From assembly GCA_002350525.1 (NCBI GenBank), contig DEFA01000013.1:20599-84598 (forward strand): 64,000 nt of DNA, written 5' to 3'. The DNA comes from Lachnospiraceae bacterium UBA2864 (GTDB taxonomy: Bacteria; Bacillota; Clostridia; Lachnospirales; Lachnospiraceae). The translations under genes and the position numbers were made by a program. The notes under the pieces were generated by a model that was given only the letters and a program-made list of their open reading frames with translations, was not told the DNA's origin and searched no databases. Shown one piece after another: positions 34,655-43,399 of the stretch. Numbering within the stretch: position 1 is the stretch's first letter; each line of letters begins with the position of its first letter.

Positions 34655-35935
34655 ATGAGCGAAGCTTTTTTTAAAACTGCAAAAGAACTGGCGGAGACGG
34701 GACTTGCCGGACTTCCGGCAGAACTGAAGAGTTCCGAGCATCTGATATACAGCTCGCCGGCGACACTGTCCTTTAATTCTCCGGGAGCGAAGGGGTTCGG
34801 TGTAAAGCGTGCGGGCCTTGCCGTGCCGGATTCGGTTATGCTGCTTGTCTCACCGGGATGCTGCGGCAGGAATACATCACTCTTCCGCTCAGCACCTGAA
34901 TACAGAGACCGTTTCTTCTTCCAGCTTCTGGATGATACCGATATCGTAACGGGAAGACATCTAACCAAGATTCCGCAGGCAGCTGAGGAAATGCTCTCGG
35001 TTCTGAGGAAGAAGCCTTCTGCGATCATGATATGTATCACCTGTGTCGATGCGCTTCTCGGAACGGATATGGAGCGTGTATGCAGACGTGTAACGGAGAA
35101 GACGGGAATTCCGGCGGTGGCCTGCTACATGTATGCTCTGACAAGAGAGAAGAGACTTCCGCCTATGGCGGCGGTAAGAACTTCTGTTTATTCGCTTCTT
35201 GAAAAACAGGAAAAACGTAATTCTGCCGATATGAATATACTCGGATATTTCACACCTCTCTTTGACAGTTCGGAGCTATATACTCTGATGAAGTCGATAG
35301 GTATTAAGAATATCCGTGAGCTTTCAAGATGTAACAATATTGAAGAGTATCATGAGCTCTCAAAGGCTAATTTCAGTCTTGTTCTGAATCCGGAAGCGAG
35401 AGCTGCGGCGCAGGATATGGAGCAGAGACTGGGCATTCCATTTATAGAGCTGCTCAGACTCTATAGAATAGATAAGATCAGAAATCAGTACAGACTTCTG
35501 GGACAGGCTCTCGGAGCAGAGCTTGACGACACGGAGTTTTATGAGACTGCAAGAAAAACAGTGGATGATTTCAGAGACAGATACGGAAAACTGGAGTTTG
35601 CGGTCGGCGAGATACAGAACGGAGATCCTATCGAGATGGCGCTTATGCTTATTGAAGAGGGATTTGCCGTTAAAGAAATCTTCGCAACCATCGGTGAACT
35701 GAATTTCCGCTTCCTGAAGAAACTTGCGGAGCTGAGTCCGGAGACAAAGATATATTCGAATCTTTCACCGACCATGCTTCATTATAAGGAAGAAAAGGTG
35801 GATGTATATATCGGAGCAGACTGCGAATATTATCATCCCGGGACTCCGGGAATCGACTGGTGTGATGATTCACAGCCGTTCGGTTATGACGGAGTTATAA
35901 AACTGTTTGAGAGATTAGCGGATAAGCTATCATAA
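34655..35935 (+). CDS. nitrogenase component-1 alpha-like (NifD/NifE-like) protein, copy 2
   Basis: The 426-residue protein is a D-type superfamily member. The N-terminal half shows SPGCCGRN (C69, C70) and CITCVDALLGTD (C127, C130), equivalent to the cluster-binding CAQGC and CMHMFEGC stretches of the first copy; LGTD recalls the GDD of NifD. It lacks the CxxC tail of copy 1. A late GIDWCDDSQPFGYDG could contribute another ligand. It starts directly after the Fe-protein stop codon. Whether it is catalytic or an assembly scaffold (as NifEN is for NifDK) cannot be told. Confidence 0.78.
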   Translation: MSEAFFKTAKELAETGLAGLPAELKSSEHLIYSSPATLSFNSPGAKGFGVKRAGLAVPDSVMLLVSPGCCGRNTSLFRSAPEYRDRFFFQLLDDTDIVTGRHLTKIPQAAEEMLSVLRKKPSAIMICITCVDALLGTDMERVCRRVTEKTGIPAVACYMYALTREKRLPPMAAVRTSVYSLLEKQEKRNSADMNILGYFTPLFDSSELYTLMKSIGIKNIRELSRCNNIEEYHELSKANFSLVLNPEARAAAQDMEQRLGIPFIELLRLYRIDKIRNQYRLLGQALGAELDDTEFYETARKTVDDFRDRYGKLEFAVGEIQNGDPIEMALMLIEEGFAVKEIFATIGELNFRFLKKLAELSPETKIYSNLSPTMLHYKEEKVDVYIGADCEYYHPGTPGIDWCDDSQPFGYDGVIKLFERLADKLS

Positions 35936-35949
35936 TATCGGAGTGTTCT

Positions 35950-37047
35950 ATGAAAAAACTACTTAAGTATCTATCACCCTTTGCACCCGATCAGTCGGGA
36001 GCCTGTGGGGTATTATATGAACTCGGCGGACTTATAGTTATCTGCGATGCAGGCGGCTGCGCCGGAAATATATGCGGCTTTGACGAACCGAGATGGTTCA
36101 CCAAAAGAAGTGCGGTATTCAGTGCGGGACTTCGTGATATGGATGCCATAATGGGGCGTGACGATAAGCTTATCGCAAAGCTTGCTGATGCCCAGAAGAG
36201 CCTCAACTGCAATTTTACCGCTATTGTCGCAACGCCGGTTCCTGCTGTTATCGCAACAGACATGAAAGCTCTGAAACGTATGGCAGAGAAAAAAACCGGA
36301 GTTCCTTGTATAACCGTAAATGCGATCGGAACCAGATATTACGATGAAGGCGAGAGTGAGGCCTGGGTACAGTTGTTCCGAGAATTTGCCGGAACAAATG
36401 CTGAGGACGAAATTCCATCAGAGTCTGCAGAGGCAGATACTGTCGGTGTTATAGGAGCCACGCCTCTTGAAACAGGATATTCCTCGGCTGCACCGCTTAA
36501 GGAAGGACTCCGCCGTTATGGAGTAGAGGATTCTGTTATATACGGTGTGGGAACAGATCTTGATGCAGTAAGAGCGGCAGGAAGTGTTAAGAAGAATCTG
36601 GTGGTAAGTGCGGCAGGAATAAGAGCGGCTGAGTATCTGAAGGAGAAGTTCGGAACACCGTATGAAGTGGGTTATCCGTTTATTCCCGAAAGCGTCAGCT
36701 CGGAAGTTAAGGCGGCTGTCGAAGCAGACTCACTCGGAAAAACTCTTATCATCGGCTCGCAGTTCGCATCAAATGAATTAAGAGATTTCATAGGAGACGG
36801 AAGCAAAGTAAACTGTGCTACCTTCTTTATGTCAGATAATAATTATGCAGCTGAGGGAGATATAAGACTCTCGGGCGAAGATGAACTCGCGGAACTGGTC
36901 GAAGAGGGAAAGTACAATACCATTATCGCAGATGATGATATTAAGCGTCTTCTGGATGCGGTGGGATATGAAGGCAGATTTATCTCCTTCCCGCATTTCG
37001 CTATATCGGGAAGACCGCTGGATGACGGAAAGACACTTTATAATTAA
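35950..37047 (+). CDS. nitrogenase component-1 beta-like (NifK/NifN-like) protein, copy 2
   Basis: The 365-residue protein aligns without gaps to the first copy over about 97 residues. C19 (SGAC) and C37 (GGC) are kept, as are DEPRW and GRDDK, but C93 of copy 1 is replaced by V93 (AIVATP). Additional cysteines occur at 32 and 42. Losing one likely cluster ligand suggests that this module binds a different cluster or acts as a scaffold. It follows the D-like gene by 14 bases and precedes hypF by 26 bases. Confidence 0.78.
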   Translation: MKKLLKYLSPFAPDQSGACGVLYELGGLIVICDAGGCAGNICGFDEPRWFTKRSAVFSAGLRDMDAIMGRDDKLIAKLADAQKSLNCNFTAIVATPVPAVIATDMKALKRMAEKKTGVPCITVNAIGTRYYDEGESEAWVQLFREFAGTNAEDEIPSESAEADTVGVIGATPLETGYSSAAPLKEGLRRYGVEDSVIYGVGTDLDAVRAAGSVKKNLVVSAAGIRAAEYLKEKFGTPYEVGYPFIPESVSSEVKAAVEADSLGKTLIIGSQFASNELRDFIGDGSKVNCATFFMSDNNYAAEGDIRLSGEDELAELVEEGKYNTIIADDDIKRLLDAVGYEGRFISFPHFAISGRPLDDGKTLYN

Positions 37048-37073
37048 AGTGACAGAGGATATATCAAGGGGAG

Positions 37074-39512
37074 GTGAGGACAACGCTCACATATAATATA
37101 AGAGTTTACGGAATTGTTCAGGGCGTTGGCTTCAGACCTTTCGTAAGCAGGACATGTAAGGATAACAGAATAACGGGAACAGTTGCCAATAAGGGCTCCT
37201 ATGTTGAAATATTCGCACAGGGAGACAGTGTCGGAAATCTCTTCGATGCATTAAAGCATACTCCGCCGGACAGAGCGGTAATACTTAATACCATCACTCA
37301 TGAATGTGATATGCCGGCCTTTGATTCCTTTGAAATAATTGAGAGTGAGAAGGATTCCGGAGATATATTCGTATCACCGGATATTGCAATCTGCGAGGAT
37401 TGTAAGAAGGAACTCTTCGATCCGACCAACCGAAGATATATGCATCCCTTTATCAATTGTACAAACTGCGGACCGAGACTTACGATCCTTGACTCAATGC
37501 CTTATGACAGAGAACGTACCAGCATGAAGGAATTCGATATGTGTCCGGAATGCGAATATGAATATACACATCCCGAGACGCGTCGATATGACGCTCAGCC
37601 CGTGTGCTGTCCGAACTGCGGCCCGAGCGTATATCTGATAGAGACGGGAATCGGAAATGAAGTAAATGGCAGCAACACAGGAAATATCACAGCTCGCGGA
37701 AGAGATGCGATAAGTGCAGCGAGAAAAGCTCTCGCGGACGGAAAGATTGTTGCGGTAAAGGGAATCGGCGGATTTCATCTCGCATGCGATGCAAAGAATG
37801 AAAACGCCGTTGCAAGACTGAGAGAGTTGAAGCATAGGCCGATGAAGCCTTTTGCAGTTATGATGAAGGATATGGACACAGTCCTCAGGGAGTGCAGCCT
37901 GGGGGATGAGCTGTTTGAAAAAAATCTTTCCGGAGAAAAGAAATCTGCAGAAAGCGGGCAGTCGGAAGAAGGAATTCGCGAACTTCTGACCGGATATCAG
38001 AAGCCGATAGTATTACTTGAGAAAAAATCGGAAGCCGGAAGTGATTCGGGTACGGTACTCGCAGAGTCGGTTGCACCGGATAACCCATATGTCGGAGTTA
38101 TGCTTCCTTATACACCGCTTCACATGCTGCTATTTAACTATGATGATGAATATGAAGTATCGGATTGTCTCGTTATGACAAGTGCAAATGCATCGGGAGC
38201 GCCTATCTGCAGGACCGATGAGGATGCGCTGAACGAGATAGCGGGCTTTACGGACTATATACTTTCCAACGACCGTATGATAAGGACCAGAGCAGATGAT
38301 TCGGTTACTGACTTCTATAAAGGACGCCCTTATATGATAAGAAGGTCGAGAGGATTCGCACCGCTTCCTGTTATGATAAGTGACAGACAGGATGAGGTCG
38401 GTGCACTTAAAGGATGCGTCCTTGCCGTGGGAGGCGAGCTGAAGAATACATTTGCGATAGCGAAGGATTCACTCATATATCCGTCTGCATATGTGGGCGA
38501 TATGGAGGATATAAGAACCGTAAATGCGCTTGAAGAATCGATCAAAAGAATGCAGTCGCTTCTGGAAGCCGAGCCGTCGCTGGTTGTATGTGACATGCAT
38601 CCGAAGTATAATACTACTGCGGCAGCCGAGTCACTCGGTCTGACTGTTATGAAGATACAGCATCATTATGCGCACATACTTTCCTGTATGGCGGAGAACG
38701 ACTACCTGGATGAGGTGATAGGAGTATCCTTCGACGGAACGGGTTACGGAACCGACGGAACGATCTGGGGAGGAGAATTTCTCAGATGTGATGTATCGGG
38801 ATTTGAGAGACTCGGTTCTATCACACCGTTTATCCAGTGCGGAGGAGATCTTTCATCGAAGGAAGGCTGGAGGATTGCGGCTTCTCTGCTCGGAGATTTT
38901 GCCGGGGGTGAAAATGGCCTCGGTAAAGATGTCATATGTGACGAGCTGAAACTGTGTTCACCTATGGAGTTCTCGCTTCTCGAAAATATGGCACGGACGG
39001 GAATAAACAGTATAACCTCTACAAGTGCGGGAAGACTGTTTGATGCTGTAAGTGCGATACTCGGAATCAGAAGAAGCTCGACCTTTGAAGGCGAAGCTTC
39101 GACTGCGCTGATGTTTGAGGCAGAGAGATATCTGAAGAAGAATATGGATAAGATAAGCTTCGGAGCGGCCGAAGGACTTGATATATCGAAGGATTTTACG
39201 AGCGGTCTTGCAAGAGATATAGCGGCGAGAGTTCTTAGCGGTGAGGATAGAGGAAGTCTGGCCTATAGATTCCATTCGGATCTTGCAGGATATATTATAG
39301 AAAGCTGTAGGATTTACTCCGAGGAATCGGGAATCAGAACCGTAGCTCTGAGCGGAGGTGTATTTCAGAATAAGCTGCTTCTCGGTCTGGTCGATGAAGG
39401 ACTGAAGAAAGAGGGATTTAAGGTTCTCAGACACAGTCTGATACCGCCGAATGACGGAGGAATCTGTGTGGGACAGGCGCTTGCCGGAATGGCAGCTATA
39501 TCAGGAAGATAA
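37074..39512 (+). CDS. hypF: carbamoyltransferase HypF
   Basis: The 812-residue protein has all HypF domains: acylphosphatase (GIVQGVGFRPF, residues 1-90), two zinc fingers (CEDCKKELFDP to CTNCGP, and CPECEYEY to CCPNCGP), a YrdC-like domain (KGIGGFHLACDA) and a Kae1-like domain (HHYAHILSCMAEN, GVSFDGTGYGTDGTIWGGEF, LSGGVFQNKLLL). It transfers a carbamoyl group from carbamoyl phosphate via AMP to the C-terminal Cys of HypE, the first step to cyanide. The only start is GTG 37074, which overlaps the GGGGAGG site at 37068-37074, so initiation is odd or inefficient. Confidence 0.95.
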   Translation: MRTTLTYNIRVYGIVQGVGFRPFVSRTCKDNRITGTVANKGSYVEIFAQGDSVGNLFDALKHTPPDRAVILNTITHECDMPAFDSFEIIESEKDSGDIFVSPDIAICEDCKKELFDPTNRRYMHPFINCTNCGPRLTILDSMPYDRERTSMKEFDMCPECEYEYTHPETRRYDAQPVCCPNCGPSVYLIETGIGNEVNGSNTGNITARGRDAISAARKALADGKIVAVKGIGGFHLACDAKNENAVARLRELKHRPMKPFAVMMKDMDTVLRECSLGDELFEKNLSGEKKSAESGQSEEGIRELLTGYQKPIVLLEKKSEAGSDSGTVLAESVAPDNPYVGVMLPYTPLHMLLFNYDDEYEVSDCLVMTSANASGAPICRTDEDALNEIAGFTDYILSNDRMIRTRADDSVTDFYKGRPYMIRRSRGFAPLPVMISDRQDEVGALKGCVLAVGGELKNTFAIAKDSLIYPSAYVGDMEDIRTVNALEESIKRMQSLLEAEPSLVVCDMHPKYNTTAAAESLGLTVMKIQHHYAHILSCMAENDYLDEVIGVSFDGTGYGTDGTIWGGEFLRCDVSGFERLGSITPFIQCGGDLSSKEGWRIAASLLGDFAGGENGLGKDVICDELKLCSPMEFSLLENMARTGINSITSTSAGRLFDAVSAILGIRRSSTFEGEASTALMFEAERYLKKNMDKISFGAAEGLDISKDFTSGLARDIAARVLSGEDRGSLAYRFHSDLAGYIIESCRIYSEESGIRTVALSGGVFQNKLLLGLVDEGLKKEGFKVLRHSLIPPNDGGICVGQALAGMAAISGR

Positions 39513-39575
39513 CGAGCCGGACATTTCCGGATAATAAAGTAGAATAATATAAGTATAGATACGGAGGAAACAAAA

Positions 39576-39788
39576 ATGTGTGTAGGACTTGCGGCTAAGG
39601 TGGTAAGTGTTAAGGATGGTACGGCAGTGATCGATGCCAGCGGGGCAAAGAGAGATGTCAGTGCCGAGCTCCTCGAAGATCTTGAACCGGGCGATTATGT
39701 CATGGTCCATGCAGGTGTTGCGATTGCGAAGATCACAAGCGACGATGCTGAAGAAACATCAACTATCATGAATAAACACGCGAGATAA
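39576..39788 (+). CDS. hypC: HypC-family chaperone
   Basis: The 70-residue protein starts MCVGLAAKVV, keeping the essential second-position Cys of HypC, and has the small beta-barrel pattern ending in GDYVMVHAGVAIAKI. The usual proline after MCxxx is absent. HypC holds the Fe(CN)2CO unit together with HypD and normally hands it to a hydrogenase large subunit. No such subunit is present, so the client may differ. Good ribosome-binding site (GGAGG) 9 bases upstream. Confidence 0.88.
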   Translation: MCVGLAAKVVSVKDGTAVIDASGAKRDVSAELLEDLEPGDYVMVHAGVAIAKITSDDAEETSTIMNKHAR

Positions 39789-39831
39789 GTGCGTGAATAA
39801 AGATAAGTGTGTGAATAAGAGAGGAACAGTA

Positions 39832-40890
39832 ATGAGTGAGATAATAGATAATGCCAGAGAGATAATCTCCGGATATAAGGGGAAGAAGCTTCGTATCATG
39901 GAGGTCTGCGGAACTCATACTCATGAGATCTTCAGACTCGGAATCAGGAGCCTCCTGCCGCCGGATATAGATCTTATATCGGGACCGGGATGTCCTGTCT
40001 GCGTAACACCCGTAGGCTTTATAGATGAGGCGATATACCTTGCACTTGAGAAGAACTGTACCATATGCACCTTCGGAGACCTCATCAAGGTTCCGGGAAC
40101 AAAGCAGAATCTTGCGGGAGCAAGAGCGGACGGAGCCGATGTTCGTCCTGTATATTCACCTGACGATGCGGTCGAGTTGGCAAAGGAGAATCCGGAGCTT
40201 CAGGTGGTATTCCTTGCGGTAGGTTTTGAGACCACAACTCCTTCAGCATGTCTTGCCGTGAAGAAGGCAGAGCGTCTTGGACTTAAGAATTTCTCGATCC
40301 TTACAGCCAACAAAACTATGCCGAATGCATACCAGAAGCTTAAGGGAAGTGCTGACGCCTTCCTCTATCCGGGACACGTAAATGCCATTACCGGCAACGC
40401 AACCTGTGAGAAGTTGAAGGAAGAGGGAGTATCCGGTGTTGTAGCGGGATTTACCGCAAATGAGCTTATGACGGCCCTTGCAGTAACAATAGATAATCTT
40501 GAGAAGGGTGAGCCTTTCTTCGAGAATTGCTATCCGAGAGTCGTTAAGCCGGAAGGTAATCCTGCGGCACAGAAGATTATGAATGAGGTTATGGAACTCT
40601 GCGATACAGAGTGGAGAGGCCTCGGTGTAATAGAAATGTCAGGCATGAAGCTCCGCGCGGAATATGCGGACTTCGATGCAAGAATAAAGCACAGCATTCC
40701 GGAGATTAAGGGTAAGCCGAATCCGGCATGCCGCTGCGGAGAGGTTCTCCAGGGTATGTGCAAGCCGTCAGACTGTCCGATGTTCGGCAAAGTCTGTACA
40801 CCGCTTCATGCAGTGGGTGCATGCATGGTATCCGACGAGGGAGCCTGTGCGGCTTATTATACATACGGTCAGTCCGTAGGATTAAAGTAA
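39832..40890 (+). CDS. hypD: HypD, Fe(CN)2CO assembly protein
   Basis: The 352-residue protein has the HypD signatures MEVCGTHTHEIFR, SGPGCPVCVTP, VGFETTTPS and the C-terminal Fe-S motif CGEVLQGMCKPSDCPMFGKVC. HypD accepts cyanide from HypE onto iron bound with HypC. ATG 39832 lies 7 bases after GAGAGG and is preferred to the ATG at 39793. It lies 43 bases after hypC and 36 bases before hypE. Confidence 0.96.
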   Translation: MSEIIDNAREIISGYKGKKLRIMEVCGTHTHEIFRLGIRSLLPPDIDLISGPGCPVCVTPVGFIDEAIYLALEKNCTICTFGDLIKVPGTKQNLAGARADGADVRPVYSPDDAVELAKENPELQVVFLAVGFETTTPSACLAVKKAERLGLKNFSILTANKTMPNAYQKLKGSADAFLYPGHVNAITGNATCEKLKEEGVSGVVAGFTANELMTALAVTIDNLEKGEPFFENCYPRVVKPEGNPAAQKIMNEVMELCDTEWRGLGVIEMSGMKLRAEYADFDARIKHSIPEIKGKPNPACRCGEVLQGMCKPSDCPMFGKVCTPLHAVGACMVSDEGACAAYYTYGQSVGLK

Positions 40891-40926
40891 GCAGAGCATT
40901 TAAAAATCATAAAGAAGGAAAAACAG

Positions 40927-41931
40927 ATGGAAGATAAGATTACACTTGCACACGGCTCCGGAGGAGTCCAGACAAATGAACTGATAGGAAGTATATTTAA
41001 GAAGCATTTTGCAAATCCGTATCTTACGGCAGATGATGCGGCTGTTCTCGATATGACACCGGGAAAGATAGCTATGTCAACAGACGGATTTATAGTATCA
41101 CCTTACGAGTTCCCGGGCGGAAATATCGGAAAGCTTTCCATATGCGGAACCGTAAATGATGTGGCCTGCATGGGCGCAAAGCCGGAATATCTCACCTGCT
41201 CTTTCGTTATAGAAGAGGGCTTCCCGGTTGATAAACTGGAGGAGATAGCCGCTGCTATGGGGAAGACCGCAAGAGAAGCAGGAGTGAATCTCGTTGCAGG
41301 AGATACCAAGGTAGCAGGTAAGGGCCAGGTGGATAAGATATTCATCACAACAACCGGAATCGGACATATCATAGAAGGAGCGGCTACATCGGGTGCTTTT
41401 GCGAAGCCGGGAGACAAGATAATCGTAACCGGAGATATAGGACGCCACGGATGTACTATTCTTCTTGCGAGAAATGATTTTAAAATCGATGCGGATATAA
41501 CAAGTGACTGCGCACCTCTCGCTAAGAATGTGGAGGCGGTACTTGAAGCAACCAAGGACGTACATGTTATCAGAGATGCCACAAGAGGAGGCGTAGGTAC
41601 GGTTCTTTATGAGATTGCTGCGGAAAGTAATGTTGGAATCTCTCTTGATTCCGAGAAAATCCCGGTTCAGGACGGTGTAAGGGGAGTCTGCTCTATGCTC
41701 GGACTTGAGCCTCTGTATCTTGCCTGCGAAGGAAGACTCGTGATCTTTGCTCCGGCATCCGAAGCGGATAAGATCCTCGATGCGCTTCATGCATGTCCGA
41801 ATTCAGAGGGAGCAGCCGTTATCGGTGAAGTAACTGAAGAAAATCAGGGAAAGGTTATTCTTAATACAGCGGTAGGTGCGAAGACATTTCTCGCTCGTCC
41901 GAGTGGAGAGCTTCTGCCGAGAATCTGTTAA
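40927..41931 (+). CDS. hypE: HypE, carbamoyl dehydratase
   Basis: The 334-residue PurM-like ATPase carries the HypE features AHGSGGVQTNELI, DDAAVL, STDGFIVSPYEFPGG, RDATRGGVGTVLYEIA and the C-terminal PRIC, whose Cys is carbamoylated by HypF and dehydrated with ATP to thiocyanate. It is the last gene of the ten-gene operon. The set hypF-C-D-E is complete for Fe(CN)2CO synthesis while the nickel genes hypA and hypB are missing here. Confidence 0.96.
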   Translation: MEDKITLAHGSGGVQTNELIGSIFKKHFANPYLTADDAAVLDMTPGKIAMSTDGFIVSPYEFPGGNIGKLSICGTVNDVACMGAKPEYLTCSFVIEEGFPVDKLEEIAAAMGKTAREAGVNLVAGDTKVAGKGQVDKIFITTTGIGHIIEGAATSGAFAKPGDKIIVTGDIGRHGCTILLARNDFKIDADITSDCAPLAKNVEAVLEATKDVHVIRDATRGGVGTVLYEIAAESNVGISLDSEKIPVQDGVRGVCSMLGLEPLYLACEGRLVIFAPASEADKILDALHACPNSEGAAVIGEVTEENQGKVILNTAVGAKTFLARPSGELLPRIC

Positions 41932-41964
41932 TTATATATCACGGGAGTTCCGGTGGTAGGATTG

Positions 41965-42228
41965 TCACTCGGAACTGCTTCCGTCTATATGACCGCTGAT
42001 AAGATCTTTGGGATCGATGTTAAGTGCGTCGGAAATGTTATACAGAATTTCAAGTGAAAAAGACTGAACAAGATTCGGAGCTTCGATAGAACTTAAAAAG
42101 GAACGGCTTATGCCGGCTTTTTCAGCAAGCTCTTCCTGGGTGAGACCTTTCATTCGCCTGAGAAGACCTATATTGAGACCGAGCTTTAAAAGTCGGTCAC
42201 GATTGTCGAATGAATCTGTGTTCTTCAT
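41965..42228 (-). CDS. small XRE-family regulator
   Basis: The 87-residue protein is essentially a single Cro/CI-type helix-turn-helix: LGLNIGLLRRMKGLTQEELA, AEKAGISRSFLSSIE. The start at 42228 is preferred since AAGGA lies about 9 bases upstream; the ATG at 42237 abuts it. It is convergent with hypE and divergent from the lipoprotein at 42419. About 190 bases separate it from that gene; they hold an AT-rich region with a probable promoter. Confidence 0.85.
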   Translation of the reverse strand: MKNTDSFDNRDRLLKLGLNIGLLRRMKGLTQEELAEKAGISRSFLSSIEAPNLVQSFSLEILYNISDALNIDPKDLISGHIDGSSSE

Positions 42229-42418
42229 GTGAAACATTCCTTACAAATCAAAACTACACTACCACTTAATTATAAGGTTGCTTCGCATCAATATCAGCAC
42301 GGTATATTGTGCAAATGTCCGATATATAAAGCAAATGACCGGAATATTAGACAAGAAAACAATATCATAAAATGATATATTATAAAAGTGTATTATAGGG
42401 AGTTAAAAGGAGCAGCTG

Positions 42419-43315
42419 ATGGGGAAGAGATGTAAGACTGTTTTGTTATTATCGGTTATGATATTCTGTATGGTTTCCTGTGGTAAAAAGGAAGAGGAAG
42501 TAACAAAGACAGCTGCCGGAACGGCTGAGGAGCAGACGTCTGATATAGAAGAATTATCTGTGACCGAAGCGGAAGTAACAGAAGAAGAGGCAGAAGAAGT
42601 AACCGAAAAAGTAACAGAAGAAGCAACTGAGACGGATAAGACCGAAGCAGATAAGACCGGGGAAGATAGTGATGAAAATACGGAAGGAGAGGAAATTATG
42701 GGGGCAGCAAAGATTTATTATCAGGGACATGCAAGTATGAGGATTACTACGGCAGAAGGAAAGACAATCTATGTCGATCCTTTCATGGGAGACGGATATG
42801 ATGTTCCTGCGGACCTTATACTCGAAACACACGATCATTATGATCATACACAGGTAAGTCTTATAGAGTCAAAGAATCCGGATTGTACAACCATAACATG
42901 GAAGGAAGCTCTTGAGGGCGGAGAGCACAGAAACTTTGATCTTGGATATGTTAAGGTTGAAGCGGTTGAAGCAGGTTATAACAAGAACCATGACGTTAAA
43001 AGCTGTGTAGGATATATACTTACATTTTCAAACGGAGCGACCCTTTATCTTTCGGGAGATACATCAACAACTCCTCAGATGAAGGAACTGAGAGACAGAA
43101 ATCTCGATTATGCGTTTTTCTGCTGTGACGGTGTTTACAACATGGATATGAAAGAGGCGATTGAATGTGCGAAGACAGTAAATGCAAAGCACAGCATACC
43201 TTATCATATGGTACCGTCTCAGAATTCCAACGGCTTCGACAGGGCTGTGGCCGAAACGTTTGATGTACCTGATCGCATAATAATCGCACCGGGTGAAGAA
43301 CTCGTTCTTGAATAA
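42419..43315 (+). CDS. lipoprotein with metallo-beta-lactamase fold (UlaG-like hydrolase)
   Basis: The 298-residue protein begins with a signal and lipobox MVSC near residue 21, then a Glu/Thr-rich linker to about residue 92, then a metallo-beta-lactamase domain with IYYQGHASMRI, VDPFM and THDHYDHTQ (the HxHxDH metal site) and LSGDTS. A hydrolase on the outer face of the membrane is expected, substrate unknown. An internal ATG at about 42699 begins the enzyme domain and could give a cytosolic form, but no good ribosome-binding site supports it strongly. Confidence 0.82.
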   Translation: MGKRCKTVLLLSVMIFCMVSCGKKEEEVTKTAAGTAEEQTSDIEELSVTEAEVTEEEAEEVTEKVTEEATETDKTEADKTGEDSDENTEGEEIMGAAKIYYQGHASMRITTAEGKTIYVDPFMGDGYDVPADLILETHDHYDHTQVSLIESKNPDCTTITWKEALEGGEHRNFDLGYVKVEAVEAGYNKNHDVKSCVGYILTFSNGATLYLSGDTSTTPQMKELRDRNLDYAFFCCDGVYNMDMKEAIECAKTVNAKHSIPYHMVPSQNSNGFDRAVAETFDVPDRIIIAPGEELVLE

Positions 43316-43354
43316 AGGATATATAATAAAAGAATAATAAGAGAATAATAAAAG

Positions 43355-43395
43355 ACCCGAAGCATTCACAGAGTGAAGATATGAATGCTTCGGGT
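43355..43395. terminator. bidirectional terminator
   Basis: ACCCGAAGCATTCA (43355-43368) pairs perfectly with 43382-43395. It lies between the convergent lipoprotein and esterase genes, with A/T-rich flanks on both sides. Confidence 0.85.
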
Positions 43396-43399
43396 TATT

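Noticed and set aside
30526..37047. Genuine N2-fixing nifHDK genes
   Set aside because: D- and K-like proteins are shorter and divergent, no nifB, nifE/nifN, nifV or nitrogenase regulators are present, and hyp genes follow instead. They belong to the wider nitrogenase superfamily only.
41946..41976. Terminator after hypE
   Set aside because: AGTTCCG and CGGAACT can pair, but the loop is long, there is no T-run, and the right arm overlaps the end of the convergent XRE gene.
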